A stretch of DNA of 64,000 bases from Pollutimonas subterranea (GCF_002849655.1 NZ_PDNW01000001.1:124001-188000), one strand, 5' to 3'; counted from the first letter of the stretch, positions 1-8,874 are shown. Notes: generated by a model from the sequence alone, not told the origin. Translations and numbers: made by a program.

Positions 1-448
1 CCGGGTTCAACACCATGATGTCGTAGACATCGACAAATGGTGTGACGGTGCCCGACGCCAGGGTGGAGACCAGTAACTTGGGCATTCCATAAGGAAGCGT
101 ATGCAGGGCGGGTGCGATCATGGACGTGCCCCCCGACCCTCCGATACCTATGATCCCCAGTATGTGACCTTTCTGATGGCGCGTTTCGACCAGCCGGCGC
201 AAGGCCTGACCCATGGCTATGACGGCCTGGCCGCGATCTGTGGTGTCAAGTACGGAATCAGCACCCGACTCATGGAAGGAGGCAACCTCGGCGGCCGGTA
301 TATCGGCCCGAACCGTGGTGTCCTGGGTGCTGACGTCCACCGTGCAGACAGGTACACCGGCCTGCTCAATGAGTGTGGCCAGGTACTGCAGTTCTTCGGC
401 TTTCGTGTCGAAGGTGCCGACTACCCATACGCACGGGCGGGCGCTCAT
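1..448 (-). CDS. Tm-1-like ATP-binding domain protein (UPF0261), N-terminal part, cut by window edge
   Basis: Reading the minus strand from an ATG at 448 gives an open frame to the window edge (149 codons, incomplete). The first residues are MSARPCVWVVGTFDTKAEEL, and further on there is a glycine-rich GIGGSGGTSMIAPAL segment; both are typical of the Tm-1-like/UPF0261 family, whose members bind ATP and often occur beside, or fused to, a PEP-hydrolase-like TIM barrel. That partner is encoded two genes upstream here. The ATG overlaps the stop codon of the SRPBCC gene in an ATGA arrangement, so the two are probably translationally coupled. The C-terminal part is outside the window. The family assignment is fairly firm; the substrate is unknown. 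Confidence 0.8.
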   Translation of the reverse strand, partial: MSARPCVWVVGTFDTKAEELQYLATLIEQAGVPVCTVDVSTQDTTVRADIPAAEVASFHESGADSVLDTTDRGQAVIAMGQALRRLVETRHQKGHILGIIGIGGSGGTSMIAPALHTLPYGMPKLLVSTLASGTVTPFVDVYDIMVLNP

Positions 449-888
449 CCAGACCTGCCGAAGCGTTGGTTGACGCATTCAAAGAAGATCCTGAAGGTAT
501 CGGCGACGCGTTCAACGGCTTCCGCTTCCTGGTCAGCCGGTACGTCGAAGGTTGCCCACCATTCGCCAAAGCACTGTCCAGTTTCGGTAATGGGCAGCAG
601 GTGCATTTGGGCGATGTAGTTGCGCCAGTCGGCACCGATGTGCAAGATTTCGTACGTGCATCGATGCTCGTAATCCGAGAGATCGAGCAGCCGTTCGCGC
701 AGTGTGCCGCCGCCGTCGCGAACCGTGAAGTGGCGCACGCAGCCAATCCGGTCCGGCGCCCAGCCTTCTTCAATGTACGAGTTTTCGAAAAAGGGATGAT
801 AGTTTCCCAGGTCGCCGAAATCACGCAACATCCCCCACGCCTGATCGAGCGTGGCATTCATAACGGCGCTTACATAGACTCGAGCCAT
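445..888 (-). CDS. SRPBCC family protein (polyketide cyclase/dehydrase-like)
   Basis: A 147-residue protein of the START/Bet v1-like SRPBCC fold, which forms a deep hydrophobic pocket for small ligands. The N-terminus (MARVYVSAVMNATLDQAWGM) is the usual first strand and helix of the fold, followed by the DFGDLGNYHPFF helix segment and a central RERLLDLSDYEHRCTYEI strand pair. It has no signal peptide or membrane segment. It lies 11 nt downstream of the PEP-hydrolase-like gene and overlaps the next gene by 4 nt, so it is a middle gene of a three-gene operon. It might bind or turn over a metabolite of that pathway; the sequence alone does not say which. Confidence 0.8.
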   Translation of the reverse strand: MARVYVSAVMNATLDQAWGMLRDFGDLGNYHPFFENSYIEEGWAPDRIGCVRHFTVRDGGGTLRERLLDLSDYEHRCTYEILHIGADWRNYIAQMHLLPITETGQCFGEWWATFDVPADQEAEAVERVADTFRIFFECVNQRFGRSG

Positions 889-899
889 GTTGTCCCCCT

Positions 900-1730
900 T
901 TATCGTGATAGCGCCTTATACAAACGCACGTGTGCTTCGATCGCGATCTCGACGGGAAGTCGTTCCATGCTGCTTGCACCGTAGAAACCATTGCAATGTT
1001 CACTATGTCGCAAAACATACTGCACATCGTCGGGCATGGAAATGGGCCCGCCGTGCGCGATGACGATAATATCCTTGCGTATCCTGCGCGCAGCCTCTCC
1101 CCATTCATCGATCAGTCGTACCGATTCTTCCAGCGTTTTTGACGAACTCGCGCCTATGCTTCCGCCAACCGTTACGCCCATGTGGGGAACAATGAAGTCT
1201 GCACCGGCCTTTGCCATTTCTACCGCTTCATCGGCACTGAACACGTAGGGGGTGGTGAGGAGATCCAGCTCGTGTGCCTGGCGGATCATATCCACCTCGG
1301 TCGAAAAATTGATGCCGGTTTCTTCGAGGCTTTGACGGAATGTTCCATCGATGATGCCTACCGTCGGGAAGTTTTGCACGCCCGCAAAGCCAAGGTCTTT
1401 CAGCTTCTTCAGGAATACCGGCATGATGATGAACGGGTCGGTGCCATTGACGCCGGCCAGCACGGGTGTGTGTTTGCACACCGGCAGCACTTCACCCGCC
1501 ATCTCGAGCACGATGTCGTTGGCGTTTCCGTATGCCAGCAAGCCGGCCGACGACGCACGCCCGGCCATGCGGTAGCGCCCGGAGTTGTACACCACAATAA
1601 GGTCGATCCCCGCGGCTTCTTCGCATTTGGCGGAAATTCCCGTTCCTGCGCCGCCGCCGATGATGGGCTCGCCCCGTGCGACCATGTCCTGAAACCTCTT
1701 CATTAATGCCTGGCGCTCATGCCTTGCCAT
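900..1730 (-). CDS. phosphoenolpyruvate hydrolase family protein (TIM barrel)
   Basis: A 276-residue cytosolic protein of the PEP-hydrolase-like TIM-barrel family. The N-terminal part contains [20 protein letters not shown] and [11 protein letters not shown], and the middle [16 protein letters not shown]; all are characteristic of this family, which is usually encoded next to Tm-1-like proteins as here. I chose the ATG at 1730 because AAAGGAG lies 6 nt before it; a frame extension to 1769 has no such site. First gene of the operon that continues with the SRPBCC and Tm-1-like genes. It starts 41 bp from the divergent AraC-type regulator, a likely controller. The enzymatic reaction in this organism is not established. 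Confidence 0.85.
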   Translation of the reverse strand: MARHERQALMKRFQDMVARGEPIIGGGAGTGISAKCEEAAGIDLIVVYNSGRYRMAGRASSAGLLAYGNANDIVLEMAGEVLPVCKHTPVLAGVNGTDPFIIMPVFLKKLKDLGFAGVQNFPTVGIIDGTFRQSLEETGINFSTEVDMIRQAHELDLLTTPYVFSADEAVEMAKAGADFIVPHMGVTVGGSIGASSSKTLEESVRLIDEWGEAARRIRKDIIVIAHGGPISMPDDVQYVLRHSEHCNGFYGASSMERLPVEIAIEAHVRLYKALSR

Positions 1731-1771
1731 AACTGCTCCTTTGTTAAACGTTTTTGTGTGATCATTCACTT

Positions 1772-2611
1772 ATGGAAACGCCAGACCTGCTGACCGAGTC
1801 GCACATTTTTGGTGACGACACGCGTGTCGTCACCGTTCGCGCAGAACATTGCGAGCCGCTGGCGGCACGCCACATAGCGCATGTTGCGGTCATTGACGCC
1901 GCCGCTCCCTACACCATTGTTCGCACGCATCTCAGCGGAGGCTTCATGCAGGTGTGCTTGGGCGGCGAAGGCAAAACGTTGCTCGATGGCAAGTGGCATA
2001 GGCACACCGTGGGCGTTGGCAGCTTTGCTCCGGCCCATGTGCTGCATGCGTTCCATTGCTTGCCCGGCCAGCGCTGGCAGCTTTGCTGGGTGCGCTTCAT
2101 GCCCACTTCGCCTCGGTCGCTTGCAAGCGCCATGGCGCCTGGTCTTACCCGGTTCGACGGCCGGCCGCTGGAGCATGCAATCCTTGGGCTCTCCCGCGAG
2201 ATGGACCTTGGTGCCGATCCAGGTACTTGCGCAATCTGGGTCGACATCATCGAGCGTTATGTGGCGCGCATGATAGACCCATGGCAGCGGGAGCCCCGGC
2301 TCAACGATATGTGGAAAGTCGTCCTTGCCGATATTGGACGCACGTGGAGCCTTGACGAGCTGGCACGCCTGGCCCATATCAGCCCCGAGCACTTGCGTCG
2401 GCTGTGTTGGAAAAACTTTGGCCGCAGTCCCGGCAAGCAGCTGACCACCATGCGAATCGCCCAGGCGGCACACCAGCTTGTGACCACGCCGAAGAAAATC
2501 GAGGCGATTGCGCGTGATGTCGGATACGTAAATCCGTTCACGTTTTCCAACACATTCAAGCGCTTGACCGGTTTTCGTCCATCTGAATACCGTTCCAGGC
2601 CGCGCCCTTAG
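1772..2611 (+). CDS. AraC family transcriptional regulator
   Basis: A 279-residue regulator with an N-terminal cupin-like ligand-binding domain (roughly residues 1-170) and a C-terminal AraC double helix-turn-helix (about 185-277). The DNA-binding part shows WSLDELARLAHISPEHLRRL, then KKIEAIARDVGYVNPFTFSN and the terminal GFRPSEYR, the classic AraC signature. I took the ATG at 1772; a TTG six codons upstream is possible, and neither has a clear ribosome site. It is divergent from the PEP-hydrolase/SRPBCC/Tm-1 operon with only 41 bp between start codons, so it most likely controls that operon and itself. Effector unknown. Confidence 0.88.
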   Translation: METPDLLTESHIFGDDTRVVTVRAEHCEPLAARHIAHVAVIDAAAPYTIVRTHLSGGFMQVCLGGEGKTLLDGKWHRHTVGVGSFAPAHVLHAFHCLPGQRWQLCWVRFMPTSPRSLASAMAPGLTRFDGRPLEHAILGLSREMDLGADPGTCAIWVDIIERYVARMIDPWQREPRLNDMWKVVLADIGRTWSLDELARLAHISPEHLRRLCWKNFGRSPGKQLTTMRIAQAAHQLVTTPKKIEAIARDVGYVNPFTFSNTFKRLTGFRPSEYRSRPRP

Positions 2612-2672
2612 CGCCGGACAGTGCTTTCGGTACAGGCCAGGCACAATTGAAACCACAGCTCGGCCCACCACG

Positions 2673-3890
2673 TTATTTTTTGACAAGATAGCAAGTGCTG
2701 TCGGCCAACGGCGCAAAGGCCTGCGCAGCGGGAATAGTCTTGACCAGCTTGAAATAGTCCCATGGCGCCTTCGATTCTTCAGGCGACTTCACTTCCCACA
2801 AATACATGTCATGAACCATACGGCCGTCTTCACGTATTTTTCCGTCCGTGGCAAAGAAATCATTGATGGGTGTCTCGCGCATTTTGGAAGACACTGCATC
2901 CGGATCATCGGTGCCTGCCGCTTCAACGGCTTTCAGGTAATGCATGGTCGATGAATAATCGCCGGCATGAGCCATGTTCGGCATGCTCTGCATGCGTTCG
3001 TAGTAACGCTTGGCGAATTCGCGTGATCCGTCATTCATATCCCAGTACCACGCATTGGTAAGCAGTAAGCCTTGCGCGACATCAAGGCCCAAAGAGTGCA
3101 CATCATTGATCCACAGAAGCAGGGCGGCCAGTTTCTGTTTCGGAGTCAGTCCGAATTCACGGGCTGCCTTGATGGCGTTGACCGTGTCATGTCCGGTCGA
3201 GGCCAGGCCAATAATCTTGGCACCCGATGTTTGTGCTTGCAGAATGTATGAGGAGTAGTCGGTGGTGCCAAGCGGATGGCGGGCGGCCCCTAGCACCTTG
3301 CCGTTGGCCGCGCGCACCACATCGCTGACTTGTTTTTCCAGGCCGATGCCGAAGGCAAAATCGACGGTGAGGAAATACCAGGTATCTCCGCCTGGTTGCT
3401 CGGCCACAGTACGGCCAGTGCCATGGGCCAGGGAATAGGCATCATAGGTATAGTGGACGGTATATGGCGAGCACATAGCATTGGTCAGCCCCATATTGGA
3501 GGGGTTATTGACGATGATGTGGCGCTTCTTCTCTTTGGCGACCCCTGCAACGGCCAGCGCAACACCGGAATTGGCCAGGTCGGTAATCATATCCACGCCA
3601 TCCCGGTCGAACCACTCTCGCGCCCTGGCGGCACCAATGTCGGGCTTGTTCAGGTGGTCCGCATACAGCACCTCGATGGGTTTGCCGAACATGGTCCCGC
3701 CAAAATCTTCAACCGCCATCCTTACGGCTTCGATCGCGCCCTTGCCGGACACATCCGCATAGACACCCGAGATGTCCGTCAGTACGCCAATACGTAGGGT
3801 GTCGTTGGTGAGGCTCTGGGCGTGGACCGTGGCGGCGCCAGCCGACAGGGCGACGGACGCCGCCGCACATTTCCATAGTTTGCTCTGCAT
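2673..3890 (-). CDS. ABC transporter substrate-binding protein, LivK-like
   Basis: A 405-residue periplasmic binding protein of the branched-chain amino acid (LivK) receptor class. The N-terminus MQSKLWKCAAASVALSAGAA ending in VHAQ is a Sec signal peptide with an AxA-type cleavage site. The mature part begins NDTLRIGVLTDISGVYADVSG, the typical start of the first lobe. The ATG at 3890 is preceded by AGGAGAC at good spacing; a longer frame to 3953 lacks a site. No permease or ATPase gene is adjacent, so it must use components encoded elsewhere. It lies tail to tail with the AraC gene. Ligand not deducible; members bind amino acids, aromatic acids or amides. Confidence 0.87.
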   Translation of the reverse strand: MQSKLWKCAAASVALSAGAATVHAQSLTNDTLRIGVLTDISGVYADVSGKGAIEAVRMAVEDFGGTMFGKPIEVLYADHLNKPDIGAARAREWFDRDGVDMITDLANSGVALAVAGVAKEKKRHIIVNNPSNMGLTNAMCSPYTVHYTYDAYSLAHGTGRTVAEQPGGDTWYFLTVDFAFGIGLEKQVSDVVRAANGKVLGAARHPLGTTDYSSYILQAQTSGAKIIGLASTGHDTVNAIKAAREFGLTPKQKLAALLLWINDVHSLGLDVAQGLLLTNAWYWDMNDGSREFAKRYYERMQSMPNMAHAGDYSSTMHYLKAVEAAGTDDPDAVSSKMRETPINDFFATDGKIREDGRMVHDMYLWEVKSPEESKAPWDYFKLVKTIPAAQAFAPLADSTCYLVKK

Positions 3891-4008
3891 GGTTTGTCTC
3901 CTGTGTATTAAGTTCGCAGCAATTGCGACTTTGACCTTGTGTCCCCAAGGCACAGGACCATGCTAAGTATCTGGCGGCAGGGCGTCCATACTGCCAAGAC
4001 ACTAGCAC

Positions 4009-4587
4009 CTATCGAAAATACACCATTTGGTCGGGCGCTACCTTCTTGATGATCGCTTCGACCGACTGCAAATGCTCTCGCAATATGGGTAGCATTTGCT
4101 CGGCATACTGCTTCAGCGATTCCTGTTCGCCGGTCGCAGCGTATTGCTCGTGCAGCAATACCGCATCTTGATGCGCTTGCAACTGCGTCCGCAAGTACTG
4201 CGCGTCAAACTGTTTATCGTCGGCATGGCGCAGTGCTTCCAGCGCCTTGGCGTGCAAGGCCGACATATCGTCAGGGATGTTCTGCCCCATTGCGGCCGAC
4301 TTCATGCGCTCGGCCGCGCCGGAGTGGTCCTTGATCATTCTTTCGGCGAATTGCCTGACCTGATCTTGTTTGGATCGGTCCATGGCGAGTTTGCTGGACT
4401 GGATCTCCAGCATATTGCCGCTGGTCGCCTGCGTAATGAAGGCGGCTGGACTCATGCGTTGCGCATTGTCTTGTTGCTGTATCTCGTCATTTGCATTTCC
4501 CGCCGTGGGTGGGACCACCAGTTGCTCTGACAGCGCCGGTGATGCCAGTACGCCCGAGACCAGCGCGGCCATGATGGTACGTTTCAT
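4009..4587 (-). CDS. DUF4142 domain-containing exported protein
   Basis: A 192-residue exported protein. The N-terminus MKRTIMAALVSGVLASPALS is a signal peptide. The remainder is an all-helical ferritin-like DUF4142 domain: AAFITQATSGNMLEIQSSKLA, then VRQFAERMIKDHSGAAERM, then a C-terminal helix ending EHLQSVEAIIKK. Start chosen at 4587 because GAGGAG precedes it; the frame continues open upstream to 4725 without such a site. Family members are periplasmic or outer-membrane associated; their function is mostly unknown, with stress and metal-related roles suggested. Transcribed alone, divergent from the MFS gene. Confidence 0.85.
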   Translation of the reverse strand: MKRTIMAALVSGVLASPALSEQLVVPPTAGNANDEIQQQDNAQRMSPAAFITQATSGNMLEIQSSKLAMDRSKQDQVRQFAERMIKDHSGAAERMKSAAMGQNIPDDMSALHAKALEALRHADDKQFDAQYLRTQLQAHQDAVLLHEQYAATGEQESLKQYAEQMLPILREHLQSVEAIIKKVAPDQMVYFR

Positions 4588-4781
4588 GTCGACTCCTCGT
4601 GTTAAGTGCCAGATGCGCAGCGGAAGACGCCATTGCATCCTCCGGCAACGCGCTGCAAGTGCCGTTCCTGAGTTGGGCGTGCGTTGCAGGACGCGTACTA
4701 GTGGCAAAATGATATCCGTGGGCATTTTTCCCCATTCCTGATGTCAGCGCGGAAAGTCGCCGGCAAGTCACTGAGCTTCAC

Positions 4782-5975
4782 ATGAGCGATACACCGTTCC
4801 GCTGGAACAAAATAATAATTCCCGCCTTTGGGCCTTCGGTGCTGTTCGGCATAGCTAACGGAGCAATTCTGCCTGTAATTGCACTAAGCGCCATCGACAT
4901 CGGTGCCTCACCTTCCACAGCAGGTTTCATTGCCGCCCTGGTCGGCCTAGGTTCCCTGGCCGGCAACATTCCGGCGGCCATGATCACGTCGAAACACGGT
5001 GAACGGCGTTCGCTGATCGGTGCCGCGATGTTAAGCGTGCTTGCGCTCTCGCTATGCGCCATGGCTCGCCATCCGGTACTGCTGGCTATTGGCGTGCTGC
5101 TCATGGGCCTCGCGACGGCGGTATTCTACCTGGCGCGACAAACGTACCTCATGGACGCGGTGCCGGTACACATGCGTGCACGCGCGTTCTCAACGCTGGG
5201 CGGTACGCAACGTATCGGCATGTTCATAGGCCCGTTTGCGGCAGCGGGCATGATGCACATGATAGGACTGACGGGAGCCTATTACGTGGCAATTGCGGCG
5301 CTCGTGGCTGCCGGCGCCTTGTCGTTCGCCTTGCCGGAGTTGCAGCCGCGCGGCGACACTGACGCGGCTACCGTGCCAAAGTCGCGCATGATGGCCATCG
5401 CTTCGACCCACAGGCATGTATTGCTCACGCTCGGCGTGGGGATATTGTTGATCAGCGCAATGCGTGCTTCACGCCAGGTGGCCATACCTTTATGGGCGGA
5501 TGCCATTGGCATGACGCCTGCCATGACCGCCGTGGTGTTTGGCCTGGTGTCCTCCATCGATATGCTGGTGTTTTACCCCGCCGGCAAGATCATGGACCAT
5601 TATGGCCGTCTCTGGGTGGCGCTACCTTGTTCGCTCATTCTGGCCGCCTCCCTATTCGCCTTGCCGTTCACCGGTGCACTGCTCAGCTTTTCGCTGGTAT
5701 GCATGCTGATGGGTCTGGGCAATGGCATCGGGTCCGGCATTGTCATGACACTGGGCGCCGACGCATCGCCGCCTGTCGGCAGAACTCAGTTTCTTGGCCT
5801 GTGGCGACTGATCGCCGACATTGGTACCAGTGCGGGTCCTATTCTTTTGTCGGCTTTGACTGCGTTGGTGTCGCTGGGCGCCGGCATCGCCACCACAGGG
5901 GCATTTGGTTTGGTGGCTGCGGCCATTTTCTGGCGGCGGCTACCACGGCATGGCGGGACGCGTCGGGACGTATGA
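4782..5975 (+). CDS. MFS transporter
   Basis: A 397-residue inner-membrane protein of the major facilitator superfamily with about 12 hydrophobic segments. The first begins KIIIPAFGPSVLFGIANGAI; the loop after segment 2 carries SKHGERRSLIGAAM, a variant of the MFS loop motif, and its counterpart in the second half is AGKIMDHYGRLWVALP. Substrate not deducible; the closest-looking groups are drug/sugar efflux-type MFS proteins. It ends 160 bp upstream of the TorA-like reductase gene on the same strand, with what looks like a separate promoter between them. No strong ribosome site before the ATG. Confidence 0.85.
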   Translation: MSDTPFRWNKIIIPAFGPSVLFGIANGAILPVIALSAIDIGASPSTAGFIAALVGLGSLAGNIPAAMITSKHGERRSLIGAAMLSVLALSLCAMARHPVLLAIGVLLMGLATAVFYLARQTYLMDAVPVHMRARAFSTLGGTQRIGMFIGPFAAAGMMHMIGLTGAYYVAIAALVAAGALSFALPELQPRGDTDAATVPKSRMMAIASTHRHVLLTLGVGILLISAMRASRQVAIPLWADAIGMTPAMTAVVFGLVSSIDMLVFYPAGKIMDHYGRLWVALPCSLILAASLFALPFTGALLSFSLVCMLMGLGNGIGSGIVMTLGADASPPVGRTQFLGLWRLIADIGTSAGPILLSALTALVSLGAGIATTGAFGLVAAAIFWRRLPRHGGTRRDV

Positions 5976-6015
5976 CGCCACTGCAGCCGTGTCGCCGCGA
6001 CTTGTCTTCGTTCCC

Positions 6016-6072
6016 GTTAACCTTGTTAACAAATCTCTGCGCTGCGTTAACGTGAACAGATACCTCGTTCAC
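6016..6072 (+). promoter_or_regulatory. phased GTTAAC/GTTCAC repeats, candidate response-regulator operator
   Basis: GTTAAC occurs at 6016, 6025 and 6046 and GTTCAC at 6067, 64-120 bp before the reductase start codon. The last three copies are exactly 21 bp apart, two helical turns, placing them on one DNA face. GTGAAC at 6052 is the same half-site on the other strand. TorR of E. coli binds tandem decamers containing GTTCAT upstream of torCAD, so a TorR-like operator is a natural reading. This is inferred; no strong -35 box follows, consistent with an activated promoter. Confidence 0.5.
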
Positions 6073-6135
6073 GACCGATCCGTACACTTTAGATCAGGCA
6101 GTTGTAAAGTAAACGAGATCAAGCGAGAGCGCATC

Positions 6136-8796
6136 ATGCAATTCAGTAGAAGAAAGTTCCTCAAGACCACCGTAGCATCGACGGTTGCCGCCAACGGGCT
6201 CACATGGTTCGGCGCCAATGCCGTGTTCGCGGCCGACACAGTCACCATACCCAGCGCCAGTCACTGGGGGCCTTTCAAGGCCGTCGTGCAGAACGGTGTG
6301 CTGATCGGCGTGCAGGCGCTCCCCGATCTGGACGCCATGCCCACCAAAATGCTTACCGAAGGGCTGCTTGGCCGGGTCTACCATAAGACCCGGGTGCAGT
6401 ACCCGATGATCCGCAAGTCGTACCTGGCCGATCCTACCGGTGATACCAAGCCGCATCTGCGGGGAAAAGAACCCTTTGTCCGGGTCAGCTGGGAGGAAGC
6501 GCTGGCCATCACGGCCAATGCGATCCTTACTACGGCTGAAAAGCACGGGAATCAGTCATTGTTCAGTGCCTCGTACGGTGGTTGGTCGCATGCCGGACTT
6601 CTGCGCCCACAGGTGCTGCAGGGCCGCTTGTTCAACCTGATAGGGGGCCATTCCGTCACCACGGGTGACTACTCAGCCGGTGCGTCGCAGATAAGCTTGC
6701 CGCACATCATCGGCGATATGGAAGTGTATTCGCCACAAACGGCGTGGGAAGTCATTGCCGATAAGACCGAAGTCATGGTCTGGGTAGGTTGCGACCCCTG
6801 GAAGAATAATCGCGTTGAATTCACGGTCGCCGATCACCAGATGTACCCGCGCTGGAAGAAGATCAAGGAAAAGGGCGTCAAGTTCATTTCGATCAATCCG
6901 CAATACACGCCGACCGACGTAGCCATGGGCTCGGACTGGGTCAAAATCGTTCCCAATACCGACACGGCTTTGTTCCTGGCCATGTCTTATCATGTTTATA
7001 CCAACGGCAAGCATGACCAGGCGTATCTGGACAAGTACACTGTCGGCTTCGATAAGTTTCTTCCTTATCTGTTGGGCAAGGATGCCGATGGCACGCCTGC
7101 CAAAACACCCGAATGGGCCGCGGCAATAACCGGCATCCCCGCAGCAAAAATCGTTGAATTGGCCGAGCTATTCGCCGCCAAGCGTACGCAGTTTGCCATC
7201 GGCTGGTCCTTGCAGCGGGCCCATCACGGCGAGATGCCTCATTGGGCAGCCATCAATCTGGCCGCGATGCTGGGCAAAATCGGCAAGCCGGGTGAAGGTA
7301 TCGGTTTCAGCTGGCACTATGGTGGCGGCGGGATGCCGCAATCGACCAAGGTCATGCCCATCGGGATCCCGCAGGGGCGTAATCCATTGACGTCGCGCTG
7401 CCCCGCATCGCGCATCAGCGAGATGCTGCTGAACCCCGGCAAGAAATACACGCGTGATGGCACCGAAGATACCTTTCCCGATGTCAAGCTGGTGTACACC
7501 TCCGGCAATAACGTGATGTCGCACCAGCAGGACACCAATGAATTGCTGCGCGCACTGAATCAGCAGGTCCAGACATTCATCTGCCAGGATCCGTGGTGGT
7601 GTGCATCGTCGCGTTTCGCCGATATCGTATTGCCCGCTACGTCGGCGCTTGAGCGCGATGACATCAGCTCCGGCGGCACCTATAGCAACGACAAAATCTA
7701 TGCCATGCGGCAGGTGATCGAACCTTACGGCGAGAGCCTGGATGATTTCGAGATCTTCAAGCGTCTTGGCGATCTGATGGGCGTGGGCTTCCAGTTCACC
7801 GAAGGCCTGACCGTCAAGCAGATTCTGCAAAATGCCTACGCGCATGCCAACCCGGGTATTCCGTTCGACGAGTTCTGGGAGAAGGGACACGTCAAGCTGG
7901 ATGTTCCGGAACCAATGCGCCAATGGGTGCGTCACGGCGATTTCTATACCGACCCGGTCAACAAGCCGTTGCATACCGCGTCCGGCAAGATCGAACTATA
8001 TTGTGACGTCATTGCCAAGGCCAAGGTCGCCGATTGCCCGCCGATCCCGAAGTTTCTCGAACCCATCGAGTATCTGGGGAATGCGAAACCGGGCCAGGTC
8101 CATGTGGTCAGCCCGCATCCATTCAACCGCCTGCATTCCCAGATGGCGAACACTGATCTTCGCAATGATCAGCACATCCAGGGTCGCCAGCATGCCCTGG
8201 TAAGCATTGAAGATGCGAAGGCCAATGGCATCAAGGACGGCGACCTAGTGGAGCTCTTCAACGAACGGGGGGCCGTTATTGTCGGCGCGCGTGTCACGGA
8301 CCAGATCATGAAGGGCGTGGTCAGTCTGGAAGAGGGCGGGTGGGTGCAATTCGATTCAAAGGGACGATGCAACAGCGGATCGATCAACGTCATCACCACC
8401 AGCGTTCCTGCTAGCGGACTGAGCCAGGCTACAAGCGCCAATACCTGCGTGGCGAGCATCAAGAAATGCGTTGATCCAGAATCGGAGAACCGTGCATTCG
8501 AGCCGCCTGCCGTAGAGCAGAACAAAGGTGTGGCGCTGGACATAGCGTCGATGAATCTGGCTACGCGTGCGCAAAACTTGAAGGGAGCGACACTGGGGTC
8601 CATGTCGCCGGGCGAAAAACTGTTCTATGGCCGTTGTACCCTATGTCACGTGGCGCGAGAGCCGGGCGACTATACAATGAGTCAGTGGATGGGCATTACG
8701 CAAAGCATGTTCCCGCGTGCCGGCCTGGACGAGGGCGAGCGCAAGATGGTGCTGGAGTTCCTGGCTAAAAATGCAAAGGATGCAGTAACCCAGTAA
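6136..8796 (+). CDS. TorA/BisC-type molybdopterin oxidoreductase with C-terminal haem c domain
   Basis: An 886-residue periplasmic molybdoenzyme of the DMSO-reductase family, TMAO/S-oxide reductase branch. The Tat signal is MQFSRRKFLK followed by a hydrophobic stretch ending AVFAAD. There is no N-terminal Cys cluster for an Fe-S centre, as in TorA. The Mo ligand is probably Ser180 in TTGDYSAGASQ; the context through EVYSPQTAWEVI matches TorA. Residues about 820-886 form a mono-haem cytochrome domain with CTLCH at 834-838, resembling the C-terminal domain of TorC/TorY cytochromes, so the usual separate electron donor domain appears fused. I use the ATG at 6136 because it begins the Tat signal. 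No torC, torD or torT gene is adjacent. The exact substrate (TMAO, DMSO, biotin sulfoxide) is open. Confidence 0.85.
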   Translation: MQFSRRKFLKTTVASTVAANGLTWFGANAVFAADTVTIPSASHWGPFKAVVQNGVLIGVQALPDLDAMPTKMLTEGLLGRVYHKTRVQYPMIRKSYLADPTGDTKPHLRGKEPFVRVSWEEALAITANAILTTAEKHGNQSLFSASYGGWSHAGLLRPQVLQGRLFNLIGGHSVTTGDYSAGASQISLPHIIGDMEVYSPQTAWEVIADKTEVMVWVGCDPWKNNRVEFTVADHQMYPRWKKIKEKGVKFISINPQYTPTDVAMGSDWVKIVPNTDTALFLAMSYHVYTNGKHDQAYLDKYTVGFDKFLPYLLGKDADGTPAKTPEWAAAITGIPAAKIVELAELFAAKRTQFAIGWSLQRAHHGEMPHWAAINLAAMLGKIGKPGEGIGFSWHYGGGGMPQSTKVMPIGIPQGRNPLTSRCPASRISEMLLNPGKKYTRDGTEDTFPDVKLVYTSGNNVMSHQQDTNELLRALNQQVQTFICQDPWWCASSRFADIVLPATSALERDDISSGGTYSNDKIYAMRQVIEPYGESLDDFEIFKRLGDLMGVGFQFTEGLTVKQILQNAYAHANPGIPFDEFWEKGHVKLDVPEPMRQWVRHGDFYTDPVNKPLHTASGKIELYCDVIAKAKVADCPPIPKFLEPIEYLGNAKPGQVHVVSPHPFNRLHSQMANTDLRNDQHIQGRQHALVSIEDAKANGIKDGDLVELFNERGAVIVGARVTDQIMKGVVSLEEGGWVQFDSKGRCNSGSINVITTSVPASGLSQATSANTCVASIKKCVDPESENRAFEPPAVEQNKGVALDIASMNLATRAQNLKGATLGSMSPGEKLFYGRCTLCHVAREPGDYTMSQWMGITQSMFPRAGLDEGERKMVLEFLAKNAKDAVTQ

Positions 8797-8823
8797 TCGA
8801 TTCTGAGATGTGCCGTCATTCGG

Positions 8824-8850
8824 AAGGCCCGGTACCAAACCGGGCCTTTT
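8824..8850 (+). terminator. intrinsic terminator after the molybdoenzyme gene
   Basis: A perfect 10-bp stem (AAGGCCCGGT at 8824-8833 with its complement at 8839-8848), a 5-nt loop and a TTTT tail. It separates the reductase gene from the downstream hybrid kinase gene, implying that the kinase has its own promoter or depends on read-through. Confidence 0.85.
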
Positions 8851-8857
8851 ATCGCTT

Positions 8858-8866
8858 AAAGGAGGG
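8858..8866 (+). promoter_or_regulatory. strong Shine-Dalgarno with no standard start codon at the expected distance
   Basis: AAAGGAGGG lies directly after an in-frame TAA (8857-8859). The only codon at proper spacing in the kinase frame is ATT at 8875. The next possible starts are TTG at 8899 and 8902 and ATG at 8908, more than 30 nt away. The site therefore points to an ATT start for the hybrid kinase. Confidence 0.6.
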
Positions 8867-8874
8867 AAAACGTC

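Noticed and set aside
1754-1771. TTG start for the AraC regulator at 1754
   Set aside because: An ATG six codons downstream gives the normal N-terminus, and the TTG has no ribosome site.
7168-7974. Open frame on the minus strand within the molybdoenzyme gene
   Set aside because: A shadow of a strongly conserved plus-strand gene with family-specific motifs throughout.
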